Source: CAYYTU01 sp964474655 | Lineage (GTDB): Bacteria > Chloroflexota > Anaerolineae > B4-G1 | Assembly (NCBI GenBank): GCA_964474655.1 | Contig: CAYYTU010000129.1 | Span: forward strand, 1 to 5,773 | DNA length: 5,773 nucleotides | Reading direction: 5' to 3' | Shown here: one piece after another, positions 1 to 5,334 of the stretch | Layout: each line of letters opens with the position of its first letter | Position numbering within the stretch: position 1 is the stretch's first letter | The notes under the pieces: generated by a model | What the model was told of the DNA's origin: nothing | What the model saw: only the letters and a program-made list of their open reading frames with translations | The model's database searches: none | Program-made: the position numbers and the translations under genes

Positions 1-97
1 GATGGTGTTTATAGTATAGCAAAAATGGAGCTGCCTGTCTACTGTAAATTCTTACAGGTTTTCTGCTCAGAACGCGCAGGGCGGCTGGCCCAGACGG
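1..97. other. Non-coding segment beyond the regulator terminator
   Basis: No gene is supported here. The only structure seen is a 6-bp dyad, CTGTAA-ATTC-TTACAG at 42-57. It could be a weak hairpin or an operator-like palindrome for a gene lying off the left edge. Nothing else in the stretch supports either reading. Confidence 0.4.
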
Positions 98-125
98 AAA
101 AAGCCCGGCCTTTTGAGGCCGGGCT
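98..125 (-). terminator. Intrinsic terminator of the response-regulator gene
   Basis: AGCCCGGCC (102-110) and GGCCGGGCT (117-125) form a perfect, GC-rich 9-bp stem with a 6-nt loop. Read on the minus strand the stem is followed at once by a run of T (complement of the A tract 98-101, joining the T that ends the stem). It lies 35 nt past the regulator stop codon, the expected place for a Rho-independent terminator of that transcript. On the plus strand there is no T tract after the stem, so it works in one direction only. Confidence 0.88.
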
Positions 126-160
126 CGTCAAATGTTGTCAAATACCTCTATTTTCACCGC

Positions 161-769
161 TCAGGGGACGATGCCCTCGTCCTTGGCCCACATCGCCGCC
201 TCCACACGCGAGGCCACGTCCAGCTTCTCCAGGATGTTGCTGACGTGGAAGCCGACCGTGCGCTCGGCGATGTCCAGGGCCTGGGCGATCTGCCGGTTGG
301 TCAGCCTTTCCGTCAGCAGCCGCAATACGTCGAACTCCCGATCCGTCAGGCCGCCCGGCGGTTCCCCGCGCGTCCAGGCTTCTACCTTGCCCGCCACGCC
401 GGGGCTGAAGTAGCCTTCACCGCGTGCCGCCGCCCGCACCGCCGCTACGATGGCCTGCGGCGCCTCCTCCTTCAGCAGGTAGCCCACGGCGCCGGCCGCC
501 AGCATGCCGCGCACGTAGCGCTCGTCGTCGTGGGCGCTGAGCGCCAGCACCCGCACCGACGGCCGCAGCCGCTCGACCTCCGCCGCCACCTGCGGCCCCT
601 CGATGTCCGGTAGCTCGCAATCGACCACGGCCACATCGAGCGCCAGCTCCTCGATCAGCGCCAGCGTCTCCTGGCCGTCCTCGGCTTCGGTTATCACGTC
701 GATATCGGGCGCCCGCTCCAGCAGCACCCGCAGCCCGACGCGCACGGTCGGGTGGTCGTCGGCGAGCAA
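161..769 (-). CDS. NarL/FixJ-type response regulator with LuxR HTH, 5' end doubtful
   Basis: Cytoplasmic two-component response regulator that would bind DNA when phosphorylated by a sensor kinase. From the TTG at 769, residues 1-115 are the receiver domain: acidic pair D4/D5 in LADDHP, phospho-acceptor D50 in VVDCELP, switch Ser78 in LALSAHDD, and Lys100 in GYLLK. Residues 141-202 are a LuxR/GerE helix-turn-helix (LTDREFDVLRLL, then NRQIAQALDIAERTVGFHVSNILEKL). All key residues are present. The start is weak: TTG at 769 has no Shine-Dalgarno and loses part of the first beta strand. The frame stays open upstream only to a stop at 806-808, with no ATG or GTG. An ATG at 776 is out of frame, and two extra bases would give the usual MRVLLADDH. 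GC content is clearly above that of the upstream genes. No kinase gene is in the window, so target and signal are unknown. Confidence 0.85.
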   Translation of the reverse strand: MLADDHPTVRVGLRVLLERAPDIDVITEAEDGQETLALIEELALDVAVVDCELPDIEGPQVAAEVERLRPSVRVLALSAHDDERYVRGMLAAGAVGYLLKEEAPQAIVAAVRAAARGEGYFSPGVAGKVEAWTRGEPPGGLTDREFDVLRLLTERLTNRQIAQALDIAERTVGFHVSNILEKLDVASRVEAAMWAKDEGIVP

Positions 770-861
770 GACGCATAGAACTATCCGAAGCGCGCTGAAA
801 GAGCGTCACTTGGGATTGAGTGTATGGTTGCAAGAGCGGGATGCCCTGATCCTTTACGCCT
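770..861. other. Gap between lipoprotein stop and regulator
   Basis: Ninety-two bases separate the lipoprotein stop from the TTG start of the regulator. No Shine-Dalgarno is seen before the regulator, no terminator follows the lipoprotein, and no promoter stands out. Base composition rises sharply in GC on the regulator side, so this may be where two unrelated segments meet. Confidence 0.4.
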
Positions 862-2088
862 TCAGTCAAGCAGTGATATCGGCACGTAGTCCACGTTTGC
901 TTTCGGCAAGACCTGGTGCGTCCTACTCGTTTCTATCTCCAGCAGGTGCAGCTCAAACCTGTCGCGCATAAAGAGAACGTAGTTGCCTTCACCTTCAGGC
1001 AACCACCGAGCCAAGCCATCATTCGCTCCTTCCGTCAACTGCCTGCGGTTGCTGCCATCGCTGTTCATCAGCCATACGCTGCTGTTTCCCCCCCGGGTCG
1101 AGCTATCACGGGATGAGAAGACGATCTTGTCGCCGGACGGTGACCAGCGCCCACCCCAATCGCTCCGGTTCGGAGGCGTCAGAGAGACCGGCCTAGTGGA
1201 TGTGACGCTATCCAACCTCCACAACTGTCCACGCGCTCCCTCGCCCAGGGGGCCCAGTAACAATGCCCTCTGTTGGTTCTGATCCAGCACCTTCTTATCC
1301 TCGCCGATCCTTTGCAGACGGTGCGTGCTCAAGTTTAGAGCATAGAGAACGGGTGGGCCGGACTCATCGCGGAGAAAGCGATTGCCGAACAAATACCGTC
1401 CATCCTTCGACCAGTGAAGCCAGCGCCAATCCACGGTTTCGCCGGGGTTCTGGGGGATGATGCGCTCCTGCTGACCATCCTCGAGCGAGAGTACCCAGAG
1501 CTGATCCAGGCCTGTGCCAACCAGGACGTCACGGGTTTCATCTTCGAGAGGTGTGATCACCAACGCGAGCCGATCCCCGCTGGGTGACCAGGCCAGGCTC
1601 CTCACGGCATACGAGGCCTCCAAGGTGAACGCTGGCGGCTTCGTGTCAGAGCCCAATCTGACCCACCGCAGTTCCTGGCCGAACGTCTCCCCTACCTGTT
1701 GCGCGTAGACCACCCAACGGTGGTGGGGATCCACAGCGAAATCGGTCACTATGTTTGAAGACGGCACCTCCGTCAGTTTCTCCACCTCCCCCGCCTCATT
1801 GGCCAGGCAGAGCTGATTGCCGCAGGTGTAAATGATCTGGAAAGGCAGGATATCTATCGTGACGGTGGGGGTCGCAGTGCGTGAGGGCTCGGGTGTTGAC
1901 GTGTTCACCTGATACGGCGACTTGGTCGGCGTAGGTGAAGCAGTTGGAGCGGGCAAGGAAGATGGCCTAAGTGTCGCCGTAGCCGTTTCCGTGAGGGTAG
2001 ACGTTGAGGGAGGTACGGACGATGTGCAAGCAACTATTATGCACGAGAGAAACGTAAGTATTGAGATCCTATTGAGCATTTTGAGCAT
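862..2088 (-). CDS. Secreted lipoprotein with Thr/Pro-rich spacer and TolB-like beta-propeller
   Basis: Predicted exported lipoprotein of 408 residues with no catalytic motif recognised. Residues 1-21 are a lipoprotein signal peptide: Lys/Arg start, hydrophobic core, and lipobox IVAC with the lipidated Cys21. Residues 22-78 are a low-complexity Thr/Pro/Ser spacer, typical of surface-tethered proteins. Residues 83-405 contain repeated PD40/TolB-like blades, for example AWSPSGDRLALV (166-177), HWSKDGRYLF (225-234), RWSPSGDKIVF (314-324) and RRQLTEGANDGLARWLPEG (348-366). Such propellers usually bind proteins or ligands. The chosen ATG at 2088 follows AGGAGG (2096-2091) by only 2 nt. The ATG at 2079 lies 11 nt away and also keeps the signal peptide. 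An open extension to 2184 would put 32 residues before the signal peptide and cross a hairpin, so it is rejected. The M23 peptidase gene lies upstream on the same strand. Confidence 0.85.
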   Translation of the reverse strand: MLKMLNRISILTFLSCIIVACTSSVPPSTSTLTETATATLRPSSLPAPTASPTPTKSPYQVNTSTPEPSRTATPTVTIDILPFQIIYTCGNQLCLANEAGEVEKLTEVPSSNIVTDFAVDPHHRWVVYAQQVGETFGQELRWVRLGSDTKPPAFTLEASYAVRSLAWSPSGDRLALVITPLEDETRDVLVGTGLDQLWVLSLEDGQQERIIPQNPGETVDWRWLHWSKDGRYLFGNRFLRDESGPPVLYALNLSTHRLQRIGEDKKVLDQNQQRALLLGPLGEGARGQLWRLDSVTSTRPVSLTPPNRSDWGGRWSPSGDKIVFSSRDSSTRGGNSSVWLMNSDGSNRRQLTEGANDGLARWLPEGEGNYVLFMRDRFELHLLEIETSRTHQVLPKANVDYVPISLLD

Positions 2089-2090
2089 TT

Positions 2091-2096
2091 CCTCCT
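2091..2096 (-). promoter_or_regulatory. Shine-Dalgarno of the lipoprotein gene
   Basis: AGGAGG on the minus strand is a full-strength site. It sits 2 nt before ATG 2088 and 11 nt before ATG 2079, neither at the usual 5-9 nt. The start is therefore settled only to one of these two codons, but the site rules out the longer open frame beginning at 2184. Confidence 0.7.
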
Positions 2097-2116
2097 CTCT
2101 GCGGAACATGGGGAGA

Positions 2117-2149
2117 GCTCCTATGCTCCCAAATTGAGAGCATAGGAGC
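2117..2149. repeat. Perfect 12-bp inverted repeat between the peptidase and lipoprotein genes
   Basis: GCTCCTATGCTC (2117-2128) and GAGCATAGGAGC (2138-2149) are exact reverse complements with a 9-nt spacer. The hairpin would form in the transcript running from the peptidase gene into the lipoprotein gene. It lies 21 nt before the lipoprotein Shine-Dalgarno. No T tract follows on either strand, so it is not a standard intrinsic terminator. An RNA-processing or stability element, or an operator for a DNA-binding dimer, are both possible. Confidence 0.75.
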
Positions 2150-2201
2150 CAATCTTGCAAAACTATGCAGACTCGCCAAGGCAAGCTTATCCGTCAATGT
2201 C

Positions 2202-3431
2202 TCAATAATACCAAGCTGTACCGTCATCGCCGGACGAGCAAGGAGAACTGGGGTCGCCAGAGTACCACCATGTGTGAGGGAGCGTGCGAATCCAGTGTGT
2301 CTCCTGTTCATCTATGACCTTGGCGTGGAAATGTAAATGGGGCCCGCTCGAATTTCCTGTGTTACCGGACTGGCCGATGAATTCATGTCGGCCCACTGAG
2401 TTCCCTGGTTGGACATCACCCCCGACACTGTTCAGATGCGCATACCAGGATTCATACCCATCGCTGGAATGCTGCACTTTGATCAGAGTGCCCCACCCAG
2501 TGTAGGTCGGGCCAGCGAAGACAACAACTCCGCTGTCGGTGGCTAGCACATCGGTTCCTATCAACATAGAGTAGTCAATGGCTTCGTGCAGCCACCCCTG
2601 GTGGGTTTCCCAGCAACCAGGCCCCTGAGTAATCGTATGCTGTCCGGTGAAAGGGACTATCCATCCAGGAGGATCATCAGGACCAGGAATACCGGTGGGT
2701 GTTGGTTCGGAGGGCTCATCAAGTCTTGCGTCTGACAGGATGGGGGCCAGTTTATCTTCGATATTGGATTCTACTTGGGGAGAGAGGTACAGCGAAGCGA
2801 GAAAACGGTCGAACTCTGCATCCCAGCGCGATTCGGCAGGCGTACGCCACACAAAGAGAACCCAACGGCCAACGGGGAGATAATAGGTGCTTGAAGTCAT
2901 TCCCATAACTTCTCGAACCCGTTTGATACCCTCTCTTGCACTTCCATCAGGAGTCCGCAGAGTGAAGGCTTCATTTACCAGCGTTTTCTGTTCGTCAGAC
3001 GGTATTCCAATCGCTTTGTCATATGCCTTAATGCAAGCAGATAGACTTTCGCCCGACTTGCGTGGCCTGGCTATGACCCCGATGTTCACCCTGAGCCCTC
3101 CGATGCTCGTCCAGTCGATCTCTGTGTGAGATGCAGCACGGTGGCCTGCAAGGTCAGATGGGAAGCGCGTGAATTGCGCCACCCCGCCCCATCCTTCCTT
3201 CGGCGTCGGCTCGACTTGCCATTGGAATGGCACCTCGACGGTGTAGCCATATACTTCGTCACGATAGAGATTCGAATATCCGCTGTCGAGCGAGGTGTAA
3301 GATATGATTGATGGATGAGCAGCATCGGAGTGAGACTGAACCGACATTTCTTTGGCCACTATTGCTTCAGAGTTGGCGCTCAACAGCAGCACCAGCACCG
3401 CGAACACCGAGAACAACTTGATCTTTTTCAT
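2202..3431 (-). CDS. Secreted M23 (lysostaphin/LytM-type) metallopeptidase with N-terminal PsbP-like domain
   Basis: Predicted exported zinc endopeptidase of 409 residues, of the family that cuts peptide cross-links of cell-wall peptidoglycan. Residues 1-26 are a signal peptide (MKKIK, then a hydrophobic core). Residues about 58-218 run from YGYTVEVPFQWQV to FDRFLASLYL and resemble PsbP/LpqN/DUF1795-like beta-sheet domains; this is a resemblance by eye. A Pro-rich hinge (about 238-257, EPSEPTPTGIPGPDDPP) leads to the M23 domain. There H282 and D286 (HEAID), H332 (YAHL) and H365/H367 (GPHLHFH) match in order and spacing the LytM zinc ligands and catalytic histidines, so the enzyme should be active. 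ATG 3431 lies 6 nt after GGAGG (3442-3438); ATG 3434 is an alternative. It is upstream of the lipoprotein gene on the same strand, and the two may form an envelope pair. The role could be wall remodelling or attack on other cells. Confidence 0.88.
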   Translation of the reverse strand: MKKIKLFSVFAVLVLLLSANSEAIVAKEMSVQSHSDAAHPSIISYTSLDSGYSNLYRDEVYGYTVEVPFQWQVEPTPKEGWGGVAQFTRFPSDLAGHRAASHTEIDWTSIGGLRVNIGVIARPRKSGESLSACIKAYDKAIGIPSDEQKTLVNEAFTLRTPDGSAREGIKRVREVMGMTSSTYYLPVGRWVLFVWRTPAESRWDAEFDRFLASLYLSPQVESNIEDKLAPILSDARLDEPSEPTPTGIPGPDDPPGWIVPFTGQHTITQGPGCWETHQGWLHEAIDYSMLIGTDVLATDSGVVVFAGPTYTGWGTLIKVQHSSDGYESWYAHLNSVGGDVQPGNSVGRHEFIGQSGNTGNSSGPHLHFHAKVIDEQETHWIRTLPHTWWYSGDPSSPCSSGDDGTAWYY

Positions 3432-3451
3432 CATCAACCTCCCTTAGATTG

Positions 3452-3460
3452 ATTCTAGCA
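3452..3460 (-). promoter_or_regulatory. Possible extended -10 promoter of the M23 peptidase gene
   Basis: The minus strand reads TGCTAGAAT, matching an extended -10 element (TGnTATAAT) with one mismatch in the hexamer. Transcription would start near 3445, giving a leader of about 14 nt that begins at the Shine-Dalgarno. No good -35 hexamer is seen at the usual distance, as is common for extended -10 promoters. The IS begins roughly 50 bp upstream and may have replaced upstream regulatory DNA. Confidence 0.35.
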
Positions 3461-3525
3461 GTCACCGGACCATCCGATGACGCTATCATCTTATCACGTC
3501 GAAGGATGACTTGTCAATGGGGGAA

Positions 3526-3549
3526 AACCCTACCTTTCATGGTAGGGTT
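3526..3549 (+). promoter_or_regulatory. 9-bp hairpin in the transposase leader
   Basis: AACCCTACC (3526-3534) and GGTAGGGTT (3541-3549) pair perfectly around a 6-nt loop. The stem ends 3 nt before the GGAGG ribosome site (3553-3557). In many insertion sequences a hairpin at this place limits translation of the transposase from outside transcripts. Here that role is inferred from position only. Read on the minus strand the stem is followed by two T, so weak termination towards the peptidase gene is also conceivable. Confidence 0.6.
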
Positions 3550-3552
3550 ACT

Positions 3553-3557
3553 GGAGG
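3553..3557 (+). promoter_or_regulatory. Shine-Dalgarno that sets the transposase start
   Basis: GGAGG lies 4 nt before ATG 3562 and just after the leader hairpin. It favours this ATG over the upstream in-frame TTG at 3511 and ATG at 3517, which would place the hairpin inside the coding region and have no ribosome site. Confidence 0.75.
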
Positions 3558-3561
3558 AACT

Positions 3562-4875
3562 ATGTCCACTGAGGAAAAAATGACAATCGAAGAAAGATAC
3601 AAATACCTACGTCTGATGAAAAAGCGATACGTTAAAGCCGGTCGGAAAGAAAAAGGCCAATTCCTAGATGAGATGGAAGAAGTCACCGGATTCCATCGCA
3701 AGAGCCTCATCCGATTGCTGAAAAGCAACCTGAGGAGAAAGAATCGTTCCAAGGAACGAGGAGCCACCTACGGGGCAGACATTGACGACGCCCTGCGGGT
3801 TATCGACGAGAGTTTTGACTTCATCTGTGCCGAGCGACTAACCCCTAACTTGGTCTGGATGGCACGCCATCTGGAGAAACACGGTGAACTGAGGACTACG
3901 CCGCAGTTGATAGAACAGTTGAGAGAGATCAGCGTTTCCACCGTGAGGCGGCGGCAGGCTCGGATCAGGAAGTATCTACCCATCCCTCGCTTGCCCCGTA
4001 AGAAGCCCAGCGGCTCCAAATTCATCCAGGACATCCCTATGTTGCGCCTCCCTTGGGACACCTCGGAACCCGGTCACTTCGAGACCGATCTGGTCCATCA
4101 CTGCGGTCGCTCGGCCTCTGGTCAGTATGTATGCACGCTCCAGATGATCGACATCTTCACTGGCTGGAGCGAGCGCGCCGCAGTCCTCGGTCGCGGCAGT
4201 GTGGTGATGGAAGATGCTTTCCGCCGCATTCTGATCCGTCTTCCCTTCCCGATCCTGGAGATCCACCCCGATAATGGCAGTGAGTTTTTCAACCACCATA
4301 TGCTCCGCTTCTGGGGGGAGATCGTTCAAGGTGTCACCATCTCCCGCAGCCGTCCATATCACAAGAATGACAATCCCCACGTCGAGCAGAAGAACTCTAC
4401 ACTTGTCCGCAATTATTTAGGTCACGACCGAATCGACTCTGTGGCTCAAGTCATCGCCACTAACGAACTCTACGACAAGATGTGGCTCTATTACAACTTC
4501 TTTCAGCCTGTTATGCACTTGAAAGAAAAGAAGATCATCTCTGAGGAAGGGCAAACACGGGTGAAACGCCTTTATGACAAGGCCCAGACACCTTTCGATC
4601 GCCTATGCAAAACTGACGCCATTCTGCCCGAACATCGCCAGCAACTCGAAGCCTTACGAGACCAAACCAATCCGCGCAGTTTACATCAAGCCATCTACGA
4701 CGACATCGATCGCATATTCGAGCTACCTGGCGCTGCTACTGGTGAAACAGAGAACATCTATCTGACCCTGATGGATCAGTTAGAACCCCGAGAGGGAAAG
4801 CTCAATCTGCTCGATCTCGCTTTCAATCGAACTTCTATCAAAGACGACGAGCAGTCTGAGTTTCGGATGCCATAA
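3562..4875 (+). CDS. DDE transposase with rve integrase core (ISNCY-like)
   Basis: Transposase of 437 residues that would cut and join the ends of its insertion sequence. Residues about 24-60 form a basic helix-turn-helix (RKEKGQFLDEMEEVTGFHRKSLIRLL), followed by a second DNA-binding region with STVRRRQARIRKYL near 125-140. The rve catalytic core runs from about 168 to 300. D176 lies in GHFETDLVHHCG, D237 in EIHPDNGSEF, and E275 in NDNPHVEQKN, spacing D-60-D-37-E, so the triad is complete. The C-terminal tail ends in NLLDLAFNRTSIKDDEQSEF. Length and layout fit a full-length member, and no frameshift or stop is seen, so it may still be active. The motifs resemble transposases grouped as ISNCY or integrase-core; assignment to one IS family is not certain. 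A structured 3' tail follows directly. Confidence 0.93.
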   Translation: MSTEEKMTIEERYKYLRLMKKRYVKAGRKEKGQFLDEMEEVTGFHRKSLIRLLKSNLRRKNRSKERGATYGADIDDALRVIDESFDFICAERLTPNLVWMARHLEKHGELRTTPQLIEQLREISVSTVRRRQARIRKYLPIPRLPRKKPSGSKFIQDIPMLRLPWDTSEPGHFETDLVHHCGRSASGQYVCTLQMIDIFTGWSERAAVLGRGSVVMEDAFRRILIRLPFPILEIHPDNGSEFFNHHMLRFWGEIVQGVTISRSRPYHKNDNPHVEQKNSTLVRNYLGHDRIDSVAQVIATNELYDKMWLYYNFFQPVMHLKEKKIISEEGQTRVKRLYDKAQTPFDRLCKTDAILPEHRQQLEALRDQTNPRSLHQAIYDDIDRIFELPGAATGETENIYLTLMDQLEPREGKLNLLDLAFNRTSIKDDEQSEFRMP

Positions 4876-4877
4876 AA

Positions 4878-4932
4878 GCTGTGGATATGTGGGCAAGTCG
4901 CTGCCGTTTGCGAGTTGTCCACATTCCACAGC
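4878..4932 (+). repeat. Long imperfect hairpin directly after the transposase stop, with DnaA-box-like arms
   Basis: Starting 3 nt after the stop codon, GCTGTGGA (4878-4885) pairs with TCCACAGC (4925-4932). After one bulged T, ATGTGGGCAA (4887-4896) pairs with TTGTCCACAT (4915-4924), with one G-T. Past a G/G mismatch, TCGC (4898-4901) pairs with GCGA (4910-4913) around an 8-nt loop. That gives 22 pairs in 55 nt. TTGTCCACA (4915-4923) and the reverse complement of 4880-4888 (ATATCCACA) each differ at one base from the DnaA box TTATCCACA. No T tract follows. It could be a transcript-end structure of the IS or a protein-binding site at its right end. Confidence 0.8.
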
Positions 4933-4937
4933 ACTAC

Positions 4938-4977
4938 ACTACTGTTGTTGTTGCTGCTGCTGCTACTGCTACTGCTT
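4938..4977 (+). repeat. Interrupted trinucleotide repeat tract
   Basis: A run of triplets ACT, GTT (three), GCT (four) and alternating ACT/GCT covers about 40 bp just past the hairpin. It yields poly-Leu or poly-Ser in short overlapping frames that have no other sign of being genes. Such tracts arise by replication slippage, so length may vary between copies of the element. Confidence 0.75.
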
Positions 4978-5038
4978 ACTCTGACTGCACTATCAAGATT
5001 ACAGAAAGGAGCGGACATTCCGGTAACATTATCTTTTG

Positions 5039-5066
5039 ACTTGACAGGGTCGGGCGGACGTCAAGT
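5039..5066. repeat. 7-bp inverted repeat near the inferred IS right end
   Basis: ACTTGAC (5039-5045) and GTCAAGT (5060-5066) flank a 14-nt GC-rich spacer. A related palindrome, TGACTTGTCA, lies at the left side (3508-3517). The shared TTGAC/GTCAA core at both sides of the transposase gene may mark the ends or target sequence of the insertion sequence. Confidence 0.45.
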
Positions 5067-5157
5067 TTATTCCTCATCTCAGCTTCTTCGCCGCATCCTC
5101 TCTTTTGTGTAGCGTGCCAAAGATAATGAGACTGGAGTACCTGACCCGAAGCGGCGT
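5067..5157. other. Non-coding stretch between IS and promoter
   Basis: No ORF with a ribosome site or recognisable product was found on either strand. The minus-strand frame that runs through here (about 5224-4976) has no Shine-Dalgarno, crosses the inferred IS end and has no recognisable motif. Confidence 0.4.
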
Positions 5158-5186
5158 TTGCCCGTTCAAAAGATACCGTGTAAAAT
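5158..5186 (+). promoter_or_regulatory. Sigma-70-like promoter of the broken gene at 5335
   Basis: TTGCCC (5158-5163) and TAAAAT (5181-5186) are separated by exactly 17 bp, a good match in sequence and spacing to a vegetative promoter. Transcription would start near 5193, leaving a leader of about 140 nt before ATG 5335. The -10 overlaps the first, degenerate copy of the repeated motif described next, so binding there could block the polymerase. Confidence 0.55.
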
Positions 5187-5286
5187 AGCCATAGAATGGG
5201 TTTTGTACGGCATAAACACCCCAAAAATGGCCCGTTTTACGCCGTTAAAACCGCTCTGGGGACATGTGAATTACGCCGTAAAAAAT
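5174..5286. promoter_or_regulatory. Array of operator-like motifs, consensus TTTAyGCCGTwmAAAA
   Basis: Three clear copies are seen. One reads on the minus strand at 5201-5216 (TTTATGCCGTACAAAA), one on the plus strand at 5235-5250 (TTTTACGCCGTTAAAA), and one at 5270-5285, whose core TTACG-C-CGTAA (5271-5281) is a perfect palindrome. A weaker fourth copy (minus strand, 5174-5186, TTTTACACGGTAT) overlaps the -10 hexamer. Centres lie about 30, 33 and 34 bp apart, close to three helical turns, so the sites face one side of the DNA. The set fits cooperative binding by a dimeric regulator. The regulator is unknown. Confidence 0.5.
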
Positions 5287-5322
5287 TCTGACCGCCCCCA
5301 AACACTCGCTCATACACCGCAA

Positions 5323-5327
5323 GGAGG
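5323..5327 (+). promoter_or_regulatory. Shine-Dalgarno before ATG 5335
   Basis: GGAGG within AAGGAGGA lies 7 nt before ATG 5335, near-ideal strength and spacing. It is the strongest sign that a real gene began here, although the downstream frame is broken. Confidence 0.7.
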
Positions 5328-5334
5328 AGACCAA

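Larger units (their letters stand above)
3512..5046 (+). mobile_element. Insertion sequence with one rve-type transposase; ends approximate
   Basis: A single complete DDE transposase gene with non-coding flanks is the layout of a simple insertion sequence of about 1.5 kb. The ends given are a guess. TGTCAA at 3512-3517 and its reverse complement TTGACA at 5041-5046 are the only short outward match found, and no convincing target-site duplication could be seen. A second inverted pair, ACTTGAC (5039-5045) and GTCAAGT (5060-5066), makes the right end ambiguous by some 20 bp. The element separates the minus-strand envelope genes from the gene-poor right part of the window. Confidence 0.4.

Noticed and set aside
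42..57. Dyad CTGTAA-ATTC-TTACAG as a terminator on the plus strand
   Set aside because: The stem has only six mostly weak pairs, followed by GTTTTC and with no upstream plus-strand gene. It is too weak to call.
113..613. Long plus-strand frame opposite the response regulator
   Set aside because: Antisense shadow caused by high GC. Its composition (Arg, His, Gln, Pro) is unlike a real protein, and the opposite strand has intact receiver and HTH motifs.
417..869. Minus-strand frame overlapping the response regulator
   Set aside because: It is an Arg/Gly/Ala-rich shadow of the high-GC regulator gene in another frame, with no motif. It begins at a TTG without a ribosome site.
2089..2184. N-terminal extension of the lipoprotein frame to 2184
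   Set aside because: It would put 32 residues before a clear lipoprotein signal peptide and run through the 12-bp hairpin. The strong ribosome site lies downstream of it.
3976..4380. Minus-strand frame opposite the transposase
   Set aside because: Antisense to the conserved catalytic core, with no family motif. The plus-strand frame has an intact DDE triad.
4878..4932. Replication origin because of DnaA-box-like words
   Set aside because: The two words are the paired arms of one hairpin, there is no cluster of further boxes, no dnaA, dnaN or rep gene, and the site lies at the end of an IS.
4776..5224. Short frames with poly-Ser or poly-Leu around the triplet tract
   Set aside because: They owe their length to the repeat, lack ribosome sites and cross the hairpin and the inferred IS end.
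5174..5286. CRISPR array reading of the spaced motif
   Set aside because: Copies are short, differ in sequence and orientation, and no cas gene is near. Operator sites fit better.
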